The notes beneath the pieces were generated by a model. That model ran no database searches. It had not been told where the DNA came from and worked only from the letters and a program-made list of their open reading frames with translations. Both the position numbers and the translations under genes were made by a program. A stretch of 64,000 nucleotides of DNA from Bacillus sp. REN3 (lineage in GTDB: Bacteria > Bacillota > Bacilli > Bacillales > Cytobacillaceae): assembly GCF_017912555.1 (NCBI RefSeq), contig NZ_JAERSD010000013.1, positions 1 to 64,000 of the forward strand, in the 5' to 3' direction. This document shows positions 1 to 7,327 of this stretch, in pieces; positions within the stretch are counted from its first letter, which is position 1; every line of letters starts with the position of its first letter.

Positions 1-145
1 GTCTTATTTGTACTGCACACAATCTTTTGAAGTGGGCAGCCAACAAGGAAAGCGAACAAAAATTAGGGTAACTAGGGGGGGAATATCCCTCTTTCTCTTA
101 TAAATTCATCAAACCAAAACCTAGAAACTGGATAAAAAGTAAAAG
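1..145. other. Intergenic stretch at window edge
   Basis: I see no open reading frame, RNA gene or convincing promoter here. It is the region downstream of the minus-strand ydaG-like gene and may belong to the far side of a neighbouring gene outside the window. Confidence 0.4.
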
Positions 146-196
146 AGGCGACTCTCAGGTCGAATTTATTCAACCTTTTGAGTCAGCCTCTTAAAA
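146..196 (-). terminator. Probable terminator of the ydaG-like gene
   Basis: Read on the minus strand, AAGAGGCTGACTC pairs imperfectly with GAGAGTCGCCTCTTTT across a loop of about 23 bases and ends in a T-rich run. It lies directly behind the stop codon of the minus-strand gene ending at 204. Confidence 0.5.
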
Positions 197-203
197 AGCA
201 ATT

Positions 204-623
204 TTATAAATTCAATGTTTCAGGCTGCCCATGATTGTTCATCAGGCGGATCGTCTCAGGCTGGATTTCCAGGATGATATAATCAGGATCTTCCGGGCTC
301 TCGATCCATTTCTGCATTTTCTTATTCCAGAATTTCTCCTTTAAGTTCTGTTCCTCCCTGATCGCTGCTTTCCCCTGCACTTCAATGTAAGAATCGCCAA
401 AGCCTTCTCCTTCGTATCCGAGGAGAATGTGCACATAAGGGTTTTTCTCGATTTCTTCAGCTTTATATGTTTCCTTGCTAGTCGGAGTATAGAGGGTAAG
501 GTCCTCGTTGAAAAAAGTCATATAGCGGGAGTGGGGCTTATTGCCTTCAACCGTAGCAAGCGAGCCAACTTTGCTTTCCCCCAATACCTTCAAGATTTTT
601 TCCTTTAATTCATGATTGCTCAT
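204..623 (-). CDS. ydaG: Pyridoxamine 5'-phosphate oxidase-like general stress protein
   Basis: The 139-residue product belongs to the split-barrel FMN-binding family of pyridoxamine-phosphate oxidase-like proteins. It matches B. subtilis YdaG (general stress protein 26) in length and in the blocks VGSLATV, KPHSRYMTFF, YTPTSKETYKAEEIE and HILLGYEGEGFGD. Such small members usually bind flavin or a flavin-like cofactor; the substrate is unknown, so enzymatic activity is an inference. The start is ATG with AAGGAGG seven bases upstream. YdaG is SigB-dependent in B. subtilis, but I could not find a clear SigB promoter in the 70 bases upstream. It is monocistronic with its own terminator. Confidence 0.85.
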   Translation of the reverse strand: MSNHELKEKILKVLGESKVGSLATVEGNKPHSRYMTFFNEDLTLYTPTSKETYKAEEIEKNPYVHILLGYEGEGFGDSYIEVQGKAAIREEQNLKEKFWNKKMQKWIESPEDPDYIILEIQPETIRLMNNHGQPETLNL

Positions 624-704
624 AATCGGCCTCCTTGAAGTTCATTCTTTTACTATTCTCGTACTTGAACTAGATTATCCAAATATCCTATCATTTGCAC
701 AGGA

Positions 705-944
705 CTATAAATCGTTGTCGTAGTCCACGTTATATTTCTTTTCACTCGAAGAAGTATCTTTCGTATTCGGACCATCTTTTTCTTCCAATTGTTCTTCTCT
801 TAAATCCTCTAACGGGATTGGATCGACGTTCAATTCACTTTCAAACTTATCGTGGAGGCTCTTTTTTTCCGTCCGGTACTGTTCAGGGTTGTCCATGTTT
901 TGTGTATTCTCGATTGGCACTTGTTTCTTTTTATCTTTTTCCAT
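705..944 (-). CDS. Small hydrophilic acidic protein
   Basis: The product has 79 residues, is rich in Glu, Asp and Lys and has no hydrophobic segment, signal peptide or cysteine. It is probably intrinsically disordered. I chose the ATG at 944 because GAGGTG lies six bases upstream; an in-frame GTG three codons earlier is possible but overlaps that ribosome site. I do not recognise the family. It resembles the many small, charged, often sporulation- or stress-associated proteins of Bacillaceae. A similar 43-residue protein follows on the same strand upstream (1116-1247). Confidence 0.6.
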   Translation of the reverse strand: MEKDKKKQVPIENTQNMDNPEQYRTEKKSLHDKFESELNVDPIPLEDLREEQLEEKDGPNTKDTSSSEKKYNVDYDNDL

Positions 945-1115
945 ATTTTTCACCTCATTTTATTTATTGAAAAGCTCTGTAACAAAACTGCAGATCCCGA
1001 TTTAAATCGGTGGTCATCCGGCGCCTCTGCTTCAATATAGGTCCGGAATTTCATTGAGTAGACAAGAGTGTCAGACAGCCATTATTCCTCTGATCTGCTA
1101 AGTCAGGTTCCTGTT

Positions 1116-1247
1116 TCATCCATCTTTTTTCTTCGTTTCATCTTGAGGTTTTATTGGGTCTCTTTCAGGTTCAAGGTCTTTATGGTCATCCTTCTTTGCT
1201 TCCTGTTCAGGAGAGCCATCATTTTTATCCTTTTTGTTTTGGAACAT
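1116..1247 (-). CDS. 43-residue charged small protein
   Basis: A short frame encodes 43 residues, starting MFQNKKDKNDG and ending DETKKKDG. More than half of the residues are Lys, Asp, Glu or Gln, and there is no membrane segment. The main support for a real gene is a near-perfect ribosome site, AAGGAGG, seven bases before the ATG, and a composition like that of the 79-residue neighbour at 705-944. The frame overlaps a longer plus-strand frame that has no ribosome site and encodes an implausibly hydrophobic peptide. The function is unknown. Confidence 0.55.
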   Translation of the reverse strand: MFQNKKDKNDGSPEQEAKKDDHKDLEPERDPIKPQDETKKKDG

Positions 1248-1503
1248 CCTAAAACCTCCTTATCGAAATGAATACTATAAAAATACCCTTTCAAATTGAA
1301 ACAAAACAATGAAGTGAGTATGGAAGGGAACCTATAATATGATTGCCATTTCATGACCTTGACCATTTTATGAAGAGTAGCTTTAGGGAGGTTGTTAACT
1401 TCTTGTTAATTTATGTAAATATTCTGTATAATTGCTATTTTTAGTTGAAAAACCTTGTATGATAGCAATGTAACTAAATTCTTTCTTCAAGGAGGCATTC
1501 AAT

Positions 1504-1698
1504 TTGAAAAAGTGGATGATGGCTTTATTGGCAGCACTTTTGTTTACTGGAGTGGCAACAGGCTGCAGCAATGAGGATTCGGAGGAACCAGCCACAGAAG
1601 AAAACAAAGAAGAAGGCACAGAAGAAGGCAAAGAGGAAAATATGGATGAAGGCTCAGAAGAGGATGCTGAGAAAACTGAAGAAGAATCTGGTCAATGA
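1504..1698 (+). CDS. Small acidic lipoprotein
   Basis: The 64-residue product has a lipoprotein signal peptide: a KK positive end, hydrophobic residues 5-18 and a lipobox ending ATG-Cys at about residue 21. The mature part is almost entirely Glu, Lys, Ser and Gly and is strongly acidic. It starts at TTG, with AAGGAGG eight bases upstream (1489-1495). The mature protein would be a short, flexible, negatively charged tail anchored to the outer face of the membrane. It has no enzymatic domain, and I do not recognise the family. A terminator follows at 1707. Confidence 0.7.
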   Translation: MKKWMMALLAALLFTGVATGCSNEDSEEPATEENKEEGTEEGKEENMDEGSEEDAEKTEEESGQ

Positions 1699-1706
1699 GC
1701 AATGTC

Positions 1707-1736
1707 AAACAGGCAGCAACAATCGCTGTCTGTTTT
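1707..1736 (+). terminator. Terminator of the acidic lipoprotein gene
   Basis: AAACAGGCAGC pairs with GCTGTCTGTTTT around a 7-base loop, with one mismatch, and runs into a short T tract just behind the stop at 1698. Confidence 0.55.
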
Positions 1737-1949
1737 CTATTTGATTGGCAATAAGAACCTGAACGAACTATCACTAACCGCCTTTCCGCCCGCAATCCCC
1801 TCACCAGTTATCATAGGGTAGGTCCAAATCCGGTATCCTGTTCCTAATCGCGCCATTAAACAGAGGGAATCGGAAAGCGATGTCTGATGAGCCCTTTCCT
1901 TTCATATAGTTAATTAAGCGTGTTGATAATTAGCTAAAGGGGGAGAAGG

Positions 1950-2681
1950 ATGATCATCATCAGGTATCCAGATGCTGCGGGCAGCAATCAGCTGCAGAAA
2001 TTATCCGGAAAGCAAAAAGAGATTTACGAATACTTGGATAGCAGCCTGGAAATGTTCGAATATGACACTGCTTTCCAGCTTTTATTCGAAATCCGCCTTC
2101 GCGAGAATATCATTAAATCTTCCTTGCTGCTGAAAGACAGTGGAGTGGCGTTTTCTTCCTTCACTTACTCGAAGTTCAACCCTATTTACTGGACAAAGAC
2201 AACGAGAGGGTATGTATTGAATCCTGGCGTCCTTCCTGCGGAGGCAATCAATGATATGTTCCGGAATGGGGCAGAATACGGATTCGAGTGCTCAACGGCA
2301 ATGGTCGTCATCTTTTACAAGGCTGTTCTTGATTCGATCAGAATCAGCGACTTCAATTATCTTTTTCGTGGCCTGCTTGTCTGGAATTGGAATTATGACC
2401 CTGATTTATGGATCATCACCCTGGAAGGCAGCGAGTTCATTCCGGGAGATGTTGTTTATTTCATGAATCCAGACTATGAGAAACCGATCTGGCGTGGAGA
2501 GAACGCTGTATTTCTAGGAAAAGGTCTCTACTATGGCCATGGAATCGGGGTCGGTACAGCTGAAGAGATGGTAAAAGCTTTGAATACACTGCGCAAGGAA
2601 GGTTCCGTCACATCCGCTTATATGCTCCAGCAGCATAGCCGGCTGAACTTCAAATACCTTTCCCGGTTTTCGAGAAAATAG
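1950..2681 (+). CDS. tgl: Spore-coat protein-glutamine gamma-glutamyltransferase
   Basis: At 243 residues it matches B. subtilis Tgl (245), the transglutaminase that crosslinks coat proteins through Gln-Lys isopeptide bonds on the forespore surface. The catalytic block is GFECSTAMVVIFY with Cys114, equivalent to Cys116 of Tgl. The conserved WRGENAVFLG and YGHGIG blocks, the latter bearing a likely active-site His, lie in the C-terminal half. The ATG follows AAAGGGGGAGAAGG. About 45 bases upstream CATATAGTT resembles a mother-cell SigE/SigK -10 (CATANNNT), which fits the known late sporulation expression of tgl, but no clear -35 is visible. It is a single-gene unit with a terminator at 2695. 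Confidence 0.92.
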   Translation: MIIIRYPDAAGSNQLQKLSGKQKEIYEYLDSSLEMFEYDTAFQLLFEIRLRENIIKSSLLLKDSGVAFSSFTYSKFNPIYWTKTTRGYVLNPGVLPAEAINDMFRNGAEYGFECSTAMVVIFYKAVLDSIRISDFNYLFRGLLVWNWNYDPDLWIITLEGSEFIPGDVVYFMNPDYEKPIWRGENAVFLGKGLYYGHGIGVGTAEEMVKALNTLRKEGSVTSAYMLQQHSRLNFKYLSRFSRK

Positions 2682-2694
2682 TTCCAAAACATTA

Positions 2695-2725
2695 AAAGAC
2701 TGGTTCCTTTGCCGGTCTTTTTTTC
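2695..2725 (+). terminator. Terminator of tgl
   Basis: AAAGACTGG and CCGGTCTTTTTTT form an imperfect hairpin with an 8-base loop followed by a T run, 13 bases past the tgl stop. Confidence 0.7.
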
Positions 2726-2875
2726 TATTTCTTTCTCCTCATTATTCTCTTTTTGTTATCTAGTAGAATTTACAAGGCATAGTTTTATTAAACAGGGGAA
2801 TATAAAAACAGAATAATTATAAACATTTCTAAGTTGCAGTTCGGAATTTATTGCATGTTAAAGGGAGTTTTGGAA

Positions 2876-4348
2876 ATGAGATTAACCAAGTTGCTGGGAA
2901 TTTTAGGAGGCAATGTCAAGGCATTCTACGGCAAGGGAGACCCTGAATTGACCGGAGTCCAGATGGATTCAAGGAAGGTTAAGGCAGGGGATATATTTGT
3001 AGCGATTGCTGGCTTCCAGACGGATGGCCATGAATATATCGGCGAGGCAATTGAAAAGGGCGCCTCTGCCATCATTGTGGAAAAGAACCTGGAACATTCC
3101 GTGCCCACCATCCAGGTAAGCGATAGCAGGCTTGCGCTTGGAAAGGCAGCAAGTGCCTTCTTCGGGTATCCATCCAGGAAACATAAAGTCATTGGCGTTA
3201 CCGGGACAAACGGGAAAACGACCGTCTCCTATATCCTTAAACATATTCTTGAGCAGGCAGGAAAGAGCTGTTCCTTATTGGGCACGGTTTCTTATCTAAT
3301 CAACAATGAAGTGTACGAGCCTTCTAATACGACACCTGATGCATTGCAAATGCAGGAATTGATAGCAAGAAGCAATGATGAGTTCGTTGTCCTTGAAGTA
3401 TCATCACATGCGCTGAAACAATACAGGATTGAGGGGCTTGAACTGGATTTTGGCCTATTTACTAACTTGTCACATGACCACCTTGATTACCATTCAACCA
3501 TCGATGAGTATTTTGAGACAAAAACCATGATGTATGAATACTTGAAATCGGATGGACAGGCTATTGTCAGCCAGCTGACTTCTTGGGGAAGCAAATTATC
3601 AGGAGTTTTAGCGAAGAAAAACATTCCAGTCCAGTCAGTAGGCTATAATAACCAAGATGATTTGAAAATTGAGGAGATCACACTCAATGGGCAAACAAGA
3701 TTCTCAATCACATACAACGGGCAAAAATATTCACTGACTTATCCATCCCCTGGTCTTCACAACGTATATAATGCGGCGATGGCTTTCCTGACCGCGGCAA
3801 AAATCGGAGTAGAACCTGAAATCATCATTTCGGCATTGAAAAATTTCCCAGGTGTGCCTGGCAGATTCGAGATGGTTGACCATCCGGATGGCGCAAAGTT
3901 CATCATTGATTATGCACATACATCAGACGCCATCGAATATTGCCTGCAAGCAGCAAAGGAACATGAAGCGGCCGGTATCAGGCATATATTCGGCTTCAGG
4001 GGTGAGCGGGACAAATCAAAAAGGGAGGAAATGGTGAAAGCATCTGCCAGGCTCAGTGATGAGTTCATTTTAACTTTTGATGATCTGAACGGCGTTCCGG
4101 AGGAAGAAATGATTGCTGAACTCAAGGCGCTTAATGAACGTTTTGGCAAGAATAAAGGGAAAATCATTCCTGACAGGACGCTTGCAATCCAGTACGCATG
4201 GGATACGGCGGTGCAGGGGGAGTGGATCCTGATCACCGGAAAGGGACCGGAGGAATACCAGGGGATTTATCAACTGCCCACAAATACAGATAAAGAGACA
4301 CTATCCTATCTGCACGAAATGAAGAATAAAGAAAAGGTTATAGGGTGA
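2876..4348 (+). CDS. murE: MurE-type Mur ligase paralogue
   Basis: The product (490 residues from the ATG at 2876, which has AAGGGAG eight bases upstream) has the three-domain Mur ligase fold: an N-terminal UDP-binding domain, the central ATPase with P-loop GTNGKTT at 110-116, EVSSHAL at 174-180, SHDHLDYH at 199-206 and the probable carbamylated Lys216, then the C-terminal amino-acid-binding domain. MurE adds the third residue to UDP-MurNAc-Ala-Glu in the cytoplasm. Three C-terminal signatures differ from ordinary bacillar MurE. The meso-diaminopimelate motif DNPR is replaced by DDLN (402-405), GHETYQ by GPEEYQ, and GCGGDRD by GFRGERD. It also lies outside any division/cell-wall cluster. A MurE-like ligase with altered third-residue specificity is the best reading. 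Confidence 0.85.
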   Translation: MRLTKLLGILGGNVKAFYGKGDPELTGVQMDSRKVKAGDIFVAIAGFQTDGHEYIGEAIEKGASAIIVEKNLEHSVPTIQVSDSRLALGKAASAFFGYPSRKHKVIGVTGTNGKTTVSYILKHILEQAGKSCSLLGTVSYLINNEVYEPSNTTPDALQMQELIARSNDEFVVLEVSSHALKQYRIEGLELDFGLFTNLSHDHLDYHSTIDEYFETKTMMYEYLKSDGQAIVSQLTSWGSKLSGVLAKKNIPVQSVGYNNQDDLKIEEITLNGQTRFSITYNGQKYSLTYPSPGLHNVYNAAMAFLTAAKIGVEPEIIISALKNFPGVPGRFEMVDHPDGAKFIIDYAHTSDAIEYCLQAAKEHEAAGIRHIFGFRGERDKSKREEMVKASARLSDEFILTFDDLNGVPEEEMIAELKALNERFGKNKGKIIPDRTLAIQYAWDTAVQGEWILITGKGPEEYQGIYQLPTNTDKETLSYLHEMKNKEKVIG

Positions 4349-4361
4349 AACTAACTCATAG

Positions 4362-4396
4362 AAAAACAGGCTAATGTTAATTAAGCCTGTTTTTTA
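4362..4396 (+). terminator. Terminator of the murE paralogue
   Basis: AAAACAGGCT and AGCCTGTTTT form a perfect 10-bp stem with an 11-base loop followed by six T, just behind the stop at 4348. Confidence 0.85.
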
Positions 4397-4651
4397 ATAT
4401 AGCGAGAGAAACATTACCTTCACACCTGGACGGTTTCTATGTCTGATTTGGGGATTCCGCAAACTGATATCTTAATCCTTCTTTTGCTCTCCAACCGGAT
4501 TTAATCTTATCCTGGATAATTGACACAAAATCTTCTTCTGAAAATGACAATCCCATGAACTGTGAAGTCAGTCACTCCAGTTTTTTACCAGTTTCTTTTA
4601 AGATAAGAATAAGTCGGAATGCATGGCCAACATCAGGAAGGGGCACTCAAT

Positions 4652-4948
4652 ATGAAAAGCAGAATATACAAAGCGCTTGAAGAAGTACAAGAGCCGACAC
4701 TTGGTGTTGATATTGTGAACCTCGGCCTTGTTTATGAGGTTTGCATAAAAAATGAAAAAGATATTGAAATCGTGATGACAACAAGGAATGGCGACACGAT
4801 GCTTTCGGATTATATAGCCGTCTCTGCAAGGGAACTCCTTGAGAAACGGGTCGAAAACCTTGGGGACATTGACATAAAAATGGTGGCATCTCCTAAATGG
4901 ACAAAGGAGCGGATGTCCCGGTACGCAAAATTCATTCTTGATCTATAG
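4652..4948 (+). CDS. DUF59/MIP18-family protein lacking the family cysteine
   Basis: The 98-residue product shows the DUF59 (MIP18, PaaD/SufT-like) signature GVDIVNLGLVYEV at about residues 17-29. These proteins assist Fe-S cluster assembly or aromatic-ring oxygenase maturation. The usual reactive Cys in the T-x-x-G-C-P loop is absent: the corresponding stretch reads TTRNGDTMLSDYI. I chose the ATG at 4652 because AGGAAGGGG lies eight bases upstream; the longer frame from 4619 starts inside this leader. It is not next to suf or paa genes. The fold is clear, but the function is doubtful. Confidence 0.7.
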   Translation: MKSRIYKALEEVQEPTLGVDIVNLGLVYEVCIKNEKDIEIVMTTRNGDTMLSDYIAVSARELLEKRVENLGDIDIKMVASPKWTKERMSRYAKFILDL

Positions 4949-5065
4949 ACCGCGCTAAACCAGCAATCTTTTTGTAATCCACTATGCCTACCCTTAAATA
5001 TTTTGACTGCTGAACGAACTTTCTTTTAGAATGTATGTTAGGGTAAAAAAGGGGAGGCAGCATGA

Positions 5066-5437
5066 ATGTTATTGAGGAAATTCGATGGAATCAACTTGTG
5101 GAAGCTGAACAAGGCGCTTAAGAAGCTTGCTTTTTCAAGGATGGAGCTTGAAAAACACCTGGAAAAAGAGTTGATCGTTATCTTGGTTGAGCCTAAGAAA
5201 GAAAAAATTCTGTCAACACCGGAAGTCAAGAGGGAGATTGAACAGACTGTCATGAATCTGAGCGGATTCGAGACGTTAAGGCTTTGCGCACTAGAGAATT
5301 GCCAGCCGCAATACAGGGAAAAGCTGACGCAGAATGGAGTTGCAAGGTGGATTGAAATGCCAGTCAACCGGTCCATTACATACGATTTTAAGAATACGAT
5401 TCCAGAACGGGAGCCATTATTGAAAGCATACAATTAA
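5066..5437 (+). CDS. Uncharacterised 123-residue soluble protein
   Basis: The product is highly charged, has no signal peptide or membrane segment, and carries two nearby cysteines in LCALENCQPQY. A GGGGAGG ribosome site (5051-5057) precedes two overlapping ATGs at 5062 and 5066. Only the frame from 5066 is long; the one at 5062 stops after 19 codons. I do not recognise a family. It is a single-gene unit closed by a short hairpin terminator at 5439. Confidence 0.6.
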   Translation: MLLRKFDGINLWKLNKALKKLAFSRMELEKHLEKELIVILVEPKKEKILSTPEVKREIEQTVMNLSGFETLRLCALENCQPQYREKLTQNGVARWIEMPVNRSITYDFKNTIPEREPLLKAYN

Positions 5438-5438
5438 G

Positions 5439-5458
5439 GAGCCATAGGCTCTTTTTTT
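5439..5458 (+). terminator. Short terminator
   Basis: GAGCC-ATA-GGCTC is followed by seven T directly after the stop at 5437. The stem is short, but the T run is good. Confidence 0.6.
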
Positions 5459-5579
5459 GTTTTACTGGATGTCTGAATTAACTGCAAAGAAGATGGGCTT
5501 ATTTTTTTTCGATTGATTAATTGCACAAATGTCCTGAACTGAATAGGATATAAGGACATAAAAAAAGGAGGTTGTTACG

Positions 5580-5681
5580 ATGGCAGACGGATTCGCATAC
5601 GGTGGAGGCTTTGCTCTGCTGGTAGTTTTGTTCATTCTGTTGATTATAATCGGAGCGTCTTGGGGATTCGGATATTGCTAA
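5580..5681 (+). CDS. YjcZ-family tiny membrane peptide
   Basis: The 33-residue peptide begins MADGFAYGGGFAL, has one membrane segment (residues 11-25, almost all Leu, Val, Ile and Phe) and ends SWGFGYC. This is the pattern of the YjcZ/tiny transmembrane family of bacilli, whose members are often made during sporulation. Its ribosome site is AAAAAAAGGAGG. It is the first of two such genes; the second starts 28 bases later with the same arrangement. It is below the size that standard gene callers usually report. Confidence 0.8.
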   Translation: MADGFAYGGGFALLVVLFILLIIIGASWGFGYC

Positions 5682-5708
5682 GCTGAACCGCACAAAGGAG
5701 GTAATATT

Positions 5709-5834
5709 ATGTACGGTTGGGGCCCAGGCTATGGCAGCTATGGCTATGGAGGTGCAGGATATGGCAACTGCTTTGTATTAATAGTTGTCTTGTTCATCCT
5801 TTTGATCATTGTTGGCTGCGCATGTTATCTATAA
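5709..5834 (+). CDS. YjcZ-family tiny membrane peptide, second copy
   Basis: The 41-residue peptide has a Gly/Tyr-rich N-terminus ([19 protein letters not shown]), then a single membrane helix at about 22-36 and a Cys-rich end GCACYL. A strong AAAGGAGG lies eight bases before the ATG. It shares the helix core VVLFILLII with the preceding 33-residue peptide, so the pair looks like a tandem duplication with diverged N-termini. The two are probably co-transcribed and end at the terminator at 5847. A role in the spore is inferred from the family only. Confidence 0.8.
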   Translation: MYGWGPGYGSYGYGGAGYGNCFVLIVVLFILLIIVGCACYL

Positions 5835-5846
5835 TCGCACAAGGGA

Positions 5847-5872
5847 AGCACGGGAATATCCCGTGCTTTTTT
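5847..5872 (+). terminator. Terminator of the YjcZ-type pair
   Basis: AGCACGGG-AATAT-CCCGTGCT is a perfect 8-bp stem followed by a T run, 12 bases past the second peptide gene. Confidence 0.9.
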
Positions 5873-6012
5873 ATGTCCATAAAGTTAGTCGCATTGGTGG
5901 GTGGTAAAAACAGGAGATAGATGGTATCTTCGAAAAAAGACTAAAAATTCGGAAATAAGTGATTCCTTTTCGTTGCTTGTTCGTCTAACTGGAAAGAAAA
6001 GGGGGGAGACAG

Positions 6013-6540
6013 TTGCGCGACAAAAACAGTGGCCGGTTCCAGGAAATTTATGACCAATACAGTGACAAAATTTTCGGTTATCTCCTGTTATTGACCGGGA
6101 AAAAAGAGGTCGCTGAGGACTTGACACAGGAAACTTTTTTGAAGGTCTATCAGAATCTTCATAAATTCCAAGGGAAATCACAAATTTTCACCTGGCTGGT
6201 GAAAATAGCCAGGAATGCCGGCCTCGATTATTTAAGAAGAAGGAACAAGTTCCGCTTTTTTTCAATGGACAAGTATCCTATCAGGGCGAACCAGCCTTCT
6301 CCCGTTGAGATTATCGTCAAGGGGGAGCGGGCATCGCAGCTATACAAAGCAATACGATCATTGAAGCTAAGCTATCAGGAAGTATTGCTATTAAGGAAAA
6401 TCAAGGAGTTTTCGATAAAGGAAACAGCGGAAATCCTTGGCTGGAGTGAAAATAAAGTGAAAATATCTACATCGAGGGCAATGGCTGCCTTAAGAAAAGA
6501 GTTAAGGAGAAGAGGAGAAGCCAATGAAGAAATCATTTGA
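6013..6540 (+). CDS. ECF-type RNA polymerase sigma factor
   Basis: The 175-residue product has sigma-70 region 2 at about residues 10-78 (FQEIYDQYSDKIFGYL, EDLTQETFLKVYQNL, TWLVKIARN) and region 4 at about 108-165 with the helix-turn-helix SIKETAEILGWSENKVKISTSRA. It has no region 1 or 3, as in ECF sigmas, and is closest in feel to SigX-type factors. It starts at TTG behind GGGGGGAGA. Its stop overlaps the next gene by 17 bases. That gene has the form of an anti-sigma factor, so the pair is probably autoregulated in response to an envelope signal. I could not assign the autoregulatory promoter with confidence. Confidence 0.9.
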   Translation: MRDKNSGRFQEIYDQYSDKIFGYLLLLTGKKEVAEDLTQETFLKVYQNLHKFQGKSQIFTWLVKIARNAGLDYLRRRNKFRFFSMDKYPIRANQPSPVEIIVKGERASQLYKAIRSLKLSYQEVLLLRKIKEFSIKETAEILGWSENKVKISTSRAMAALRKELRRRGEANEEII

Positions 6541-7150
6541 GCTGGAAGAAGGGTTCAGGAGTCTTAATCACATACCGAGATCACAAGTACAGAAAAGGAA
6601 AACATTTGAAAATATCATGAATAGCAGGCCGGAAAAGCAATATTCCAGGATTTTCGGCAACCTGGCAGGGATATTCCTGGCGATCTCACTATTTTCAAGT
6701 TTTTCAAGCCTGCTTTATATCCAGATTACCGCTCCAGCAGACGAAGGGCATTCAGACATGGCGATCTTTGGAAATGGAACGGGAAAGGCCGTTAAAACGT
6801 ACTTCACAAAATCTTACTCGAATGAATATTTCAGTCTCCATTCGAACCTAAAGAGGAAGGGGATCTTCATCAAAGAAAATGAAGCATGGCTGGAAACGAT
6901 CGATTCCGCATTGGCTGGAATGGTTCCTGTACATTCCACGCCATCTGGATATGCTGGCTATGATTTATTAGTCATACTTGACGGCAGGGATGCCATCAAG
7001 TGCAAGATCTGGCTGACGGAAAAAGAAGTATACCTGAAAAAACTAAAAGAAGATAATTACTATAAAATAGAAGGAAAGGATGCGGAGAGCATCATAAAAA
7101 TCATGGAGTATGTCCAACAGAAAGGTTTCCGGACGGAAGCCTTTTTATAA
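6524..7150 (+). CDS. Probable membrane-bound anti-sigma factor
   Basis: The 208-residue product has a charged cytoplasmic N-terminus of about 45 residues, one membrane helix (FGNLAGIFLAISLFSSF region, about 45-68) and an extracellular domain of about 140 residues. It overlaps the ECF sigma gene by 17 bases, the usual sign of a sigma/anti-sigma pair. The cytoplasmic part lacks the zinc anti-sigma motif HxxxCxxC, so the call rests on gene order and topology, not on a recognised domain. The outer domain might be the sensor. The ATG follows GGAGAAGCCA, which lies inside the sigma gene. Confidence 0.65.
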   Translation: MKKSFELEEGFRSLNHIPRSQVQKRKTFENIMNSRPEKQYSRIFGNLAGIFLAISLFSSFSSLLYIQITAPADEGHSDMAIFGNGTGKAVKTYFTKSYSNEYFSLHSNLKRKGIFIKENEAWLETIDSALAGMVPVHSTPSGYAGYDLLVILDGRDAIKCKIWLTEKEVYLKKLKEDNYYKIEGKDAESIIKIMEYVQQKGFRTEAFL

Positions 7151-7272
7151 TGCATCCGCCCTGAAATTCCCATGATGCTTTGTAAACTTACTGAAAGACT
7201 GGCAGCAGGAACTGAGAGAAGCGATCTGGAAGTTTGTTTTCCTTACAATTAATGTTTTAGTTTCAAAAAGTT

Positions 7273-7286
7273 GGGGTATATACAAG
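7273..7286. promoter_or_regulatory. TreR-like operator half in front of the ABC transporter
   Basis: GGGGTATATACAAG matches the intact tre operator at 12185 (CTTGTATATACAAG) at 11 of 14 positions, with the right half perfect and the three outer left bases changed. It lies about 40 bases before the binding-protein start. It suggests that this transporter is or was controlled by a TreR-type repressor. It could be chance, since the core is AT-rich. Confidence 0.35.
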
Positions 7287-7327
7287 TTCTAATTCAAATA
7301 TCATCAGGTAGTTGACAGGAGGGGCAT

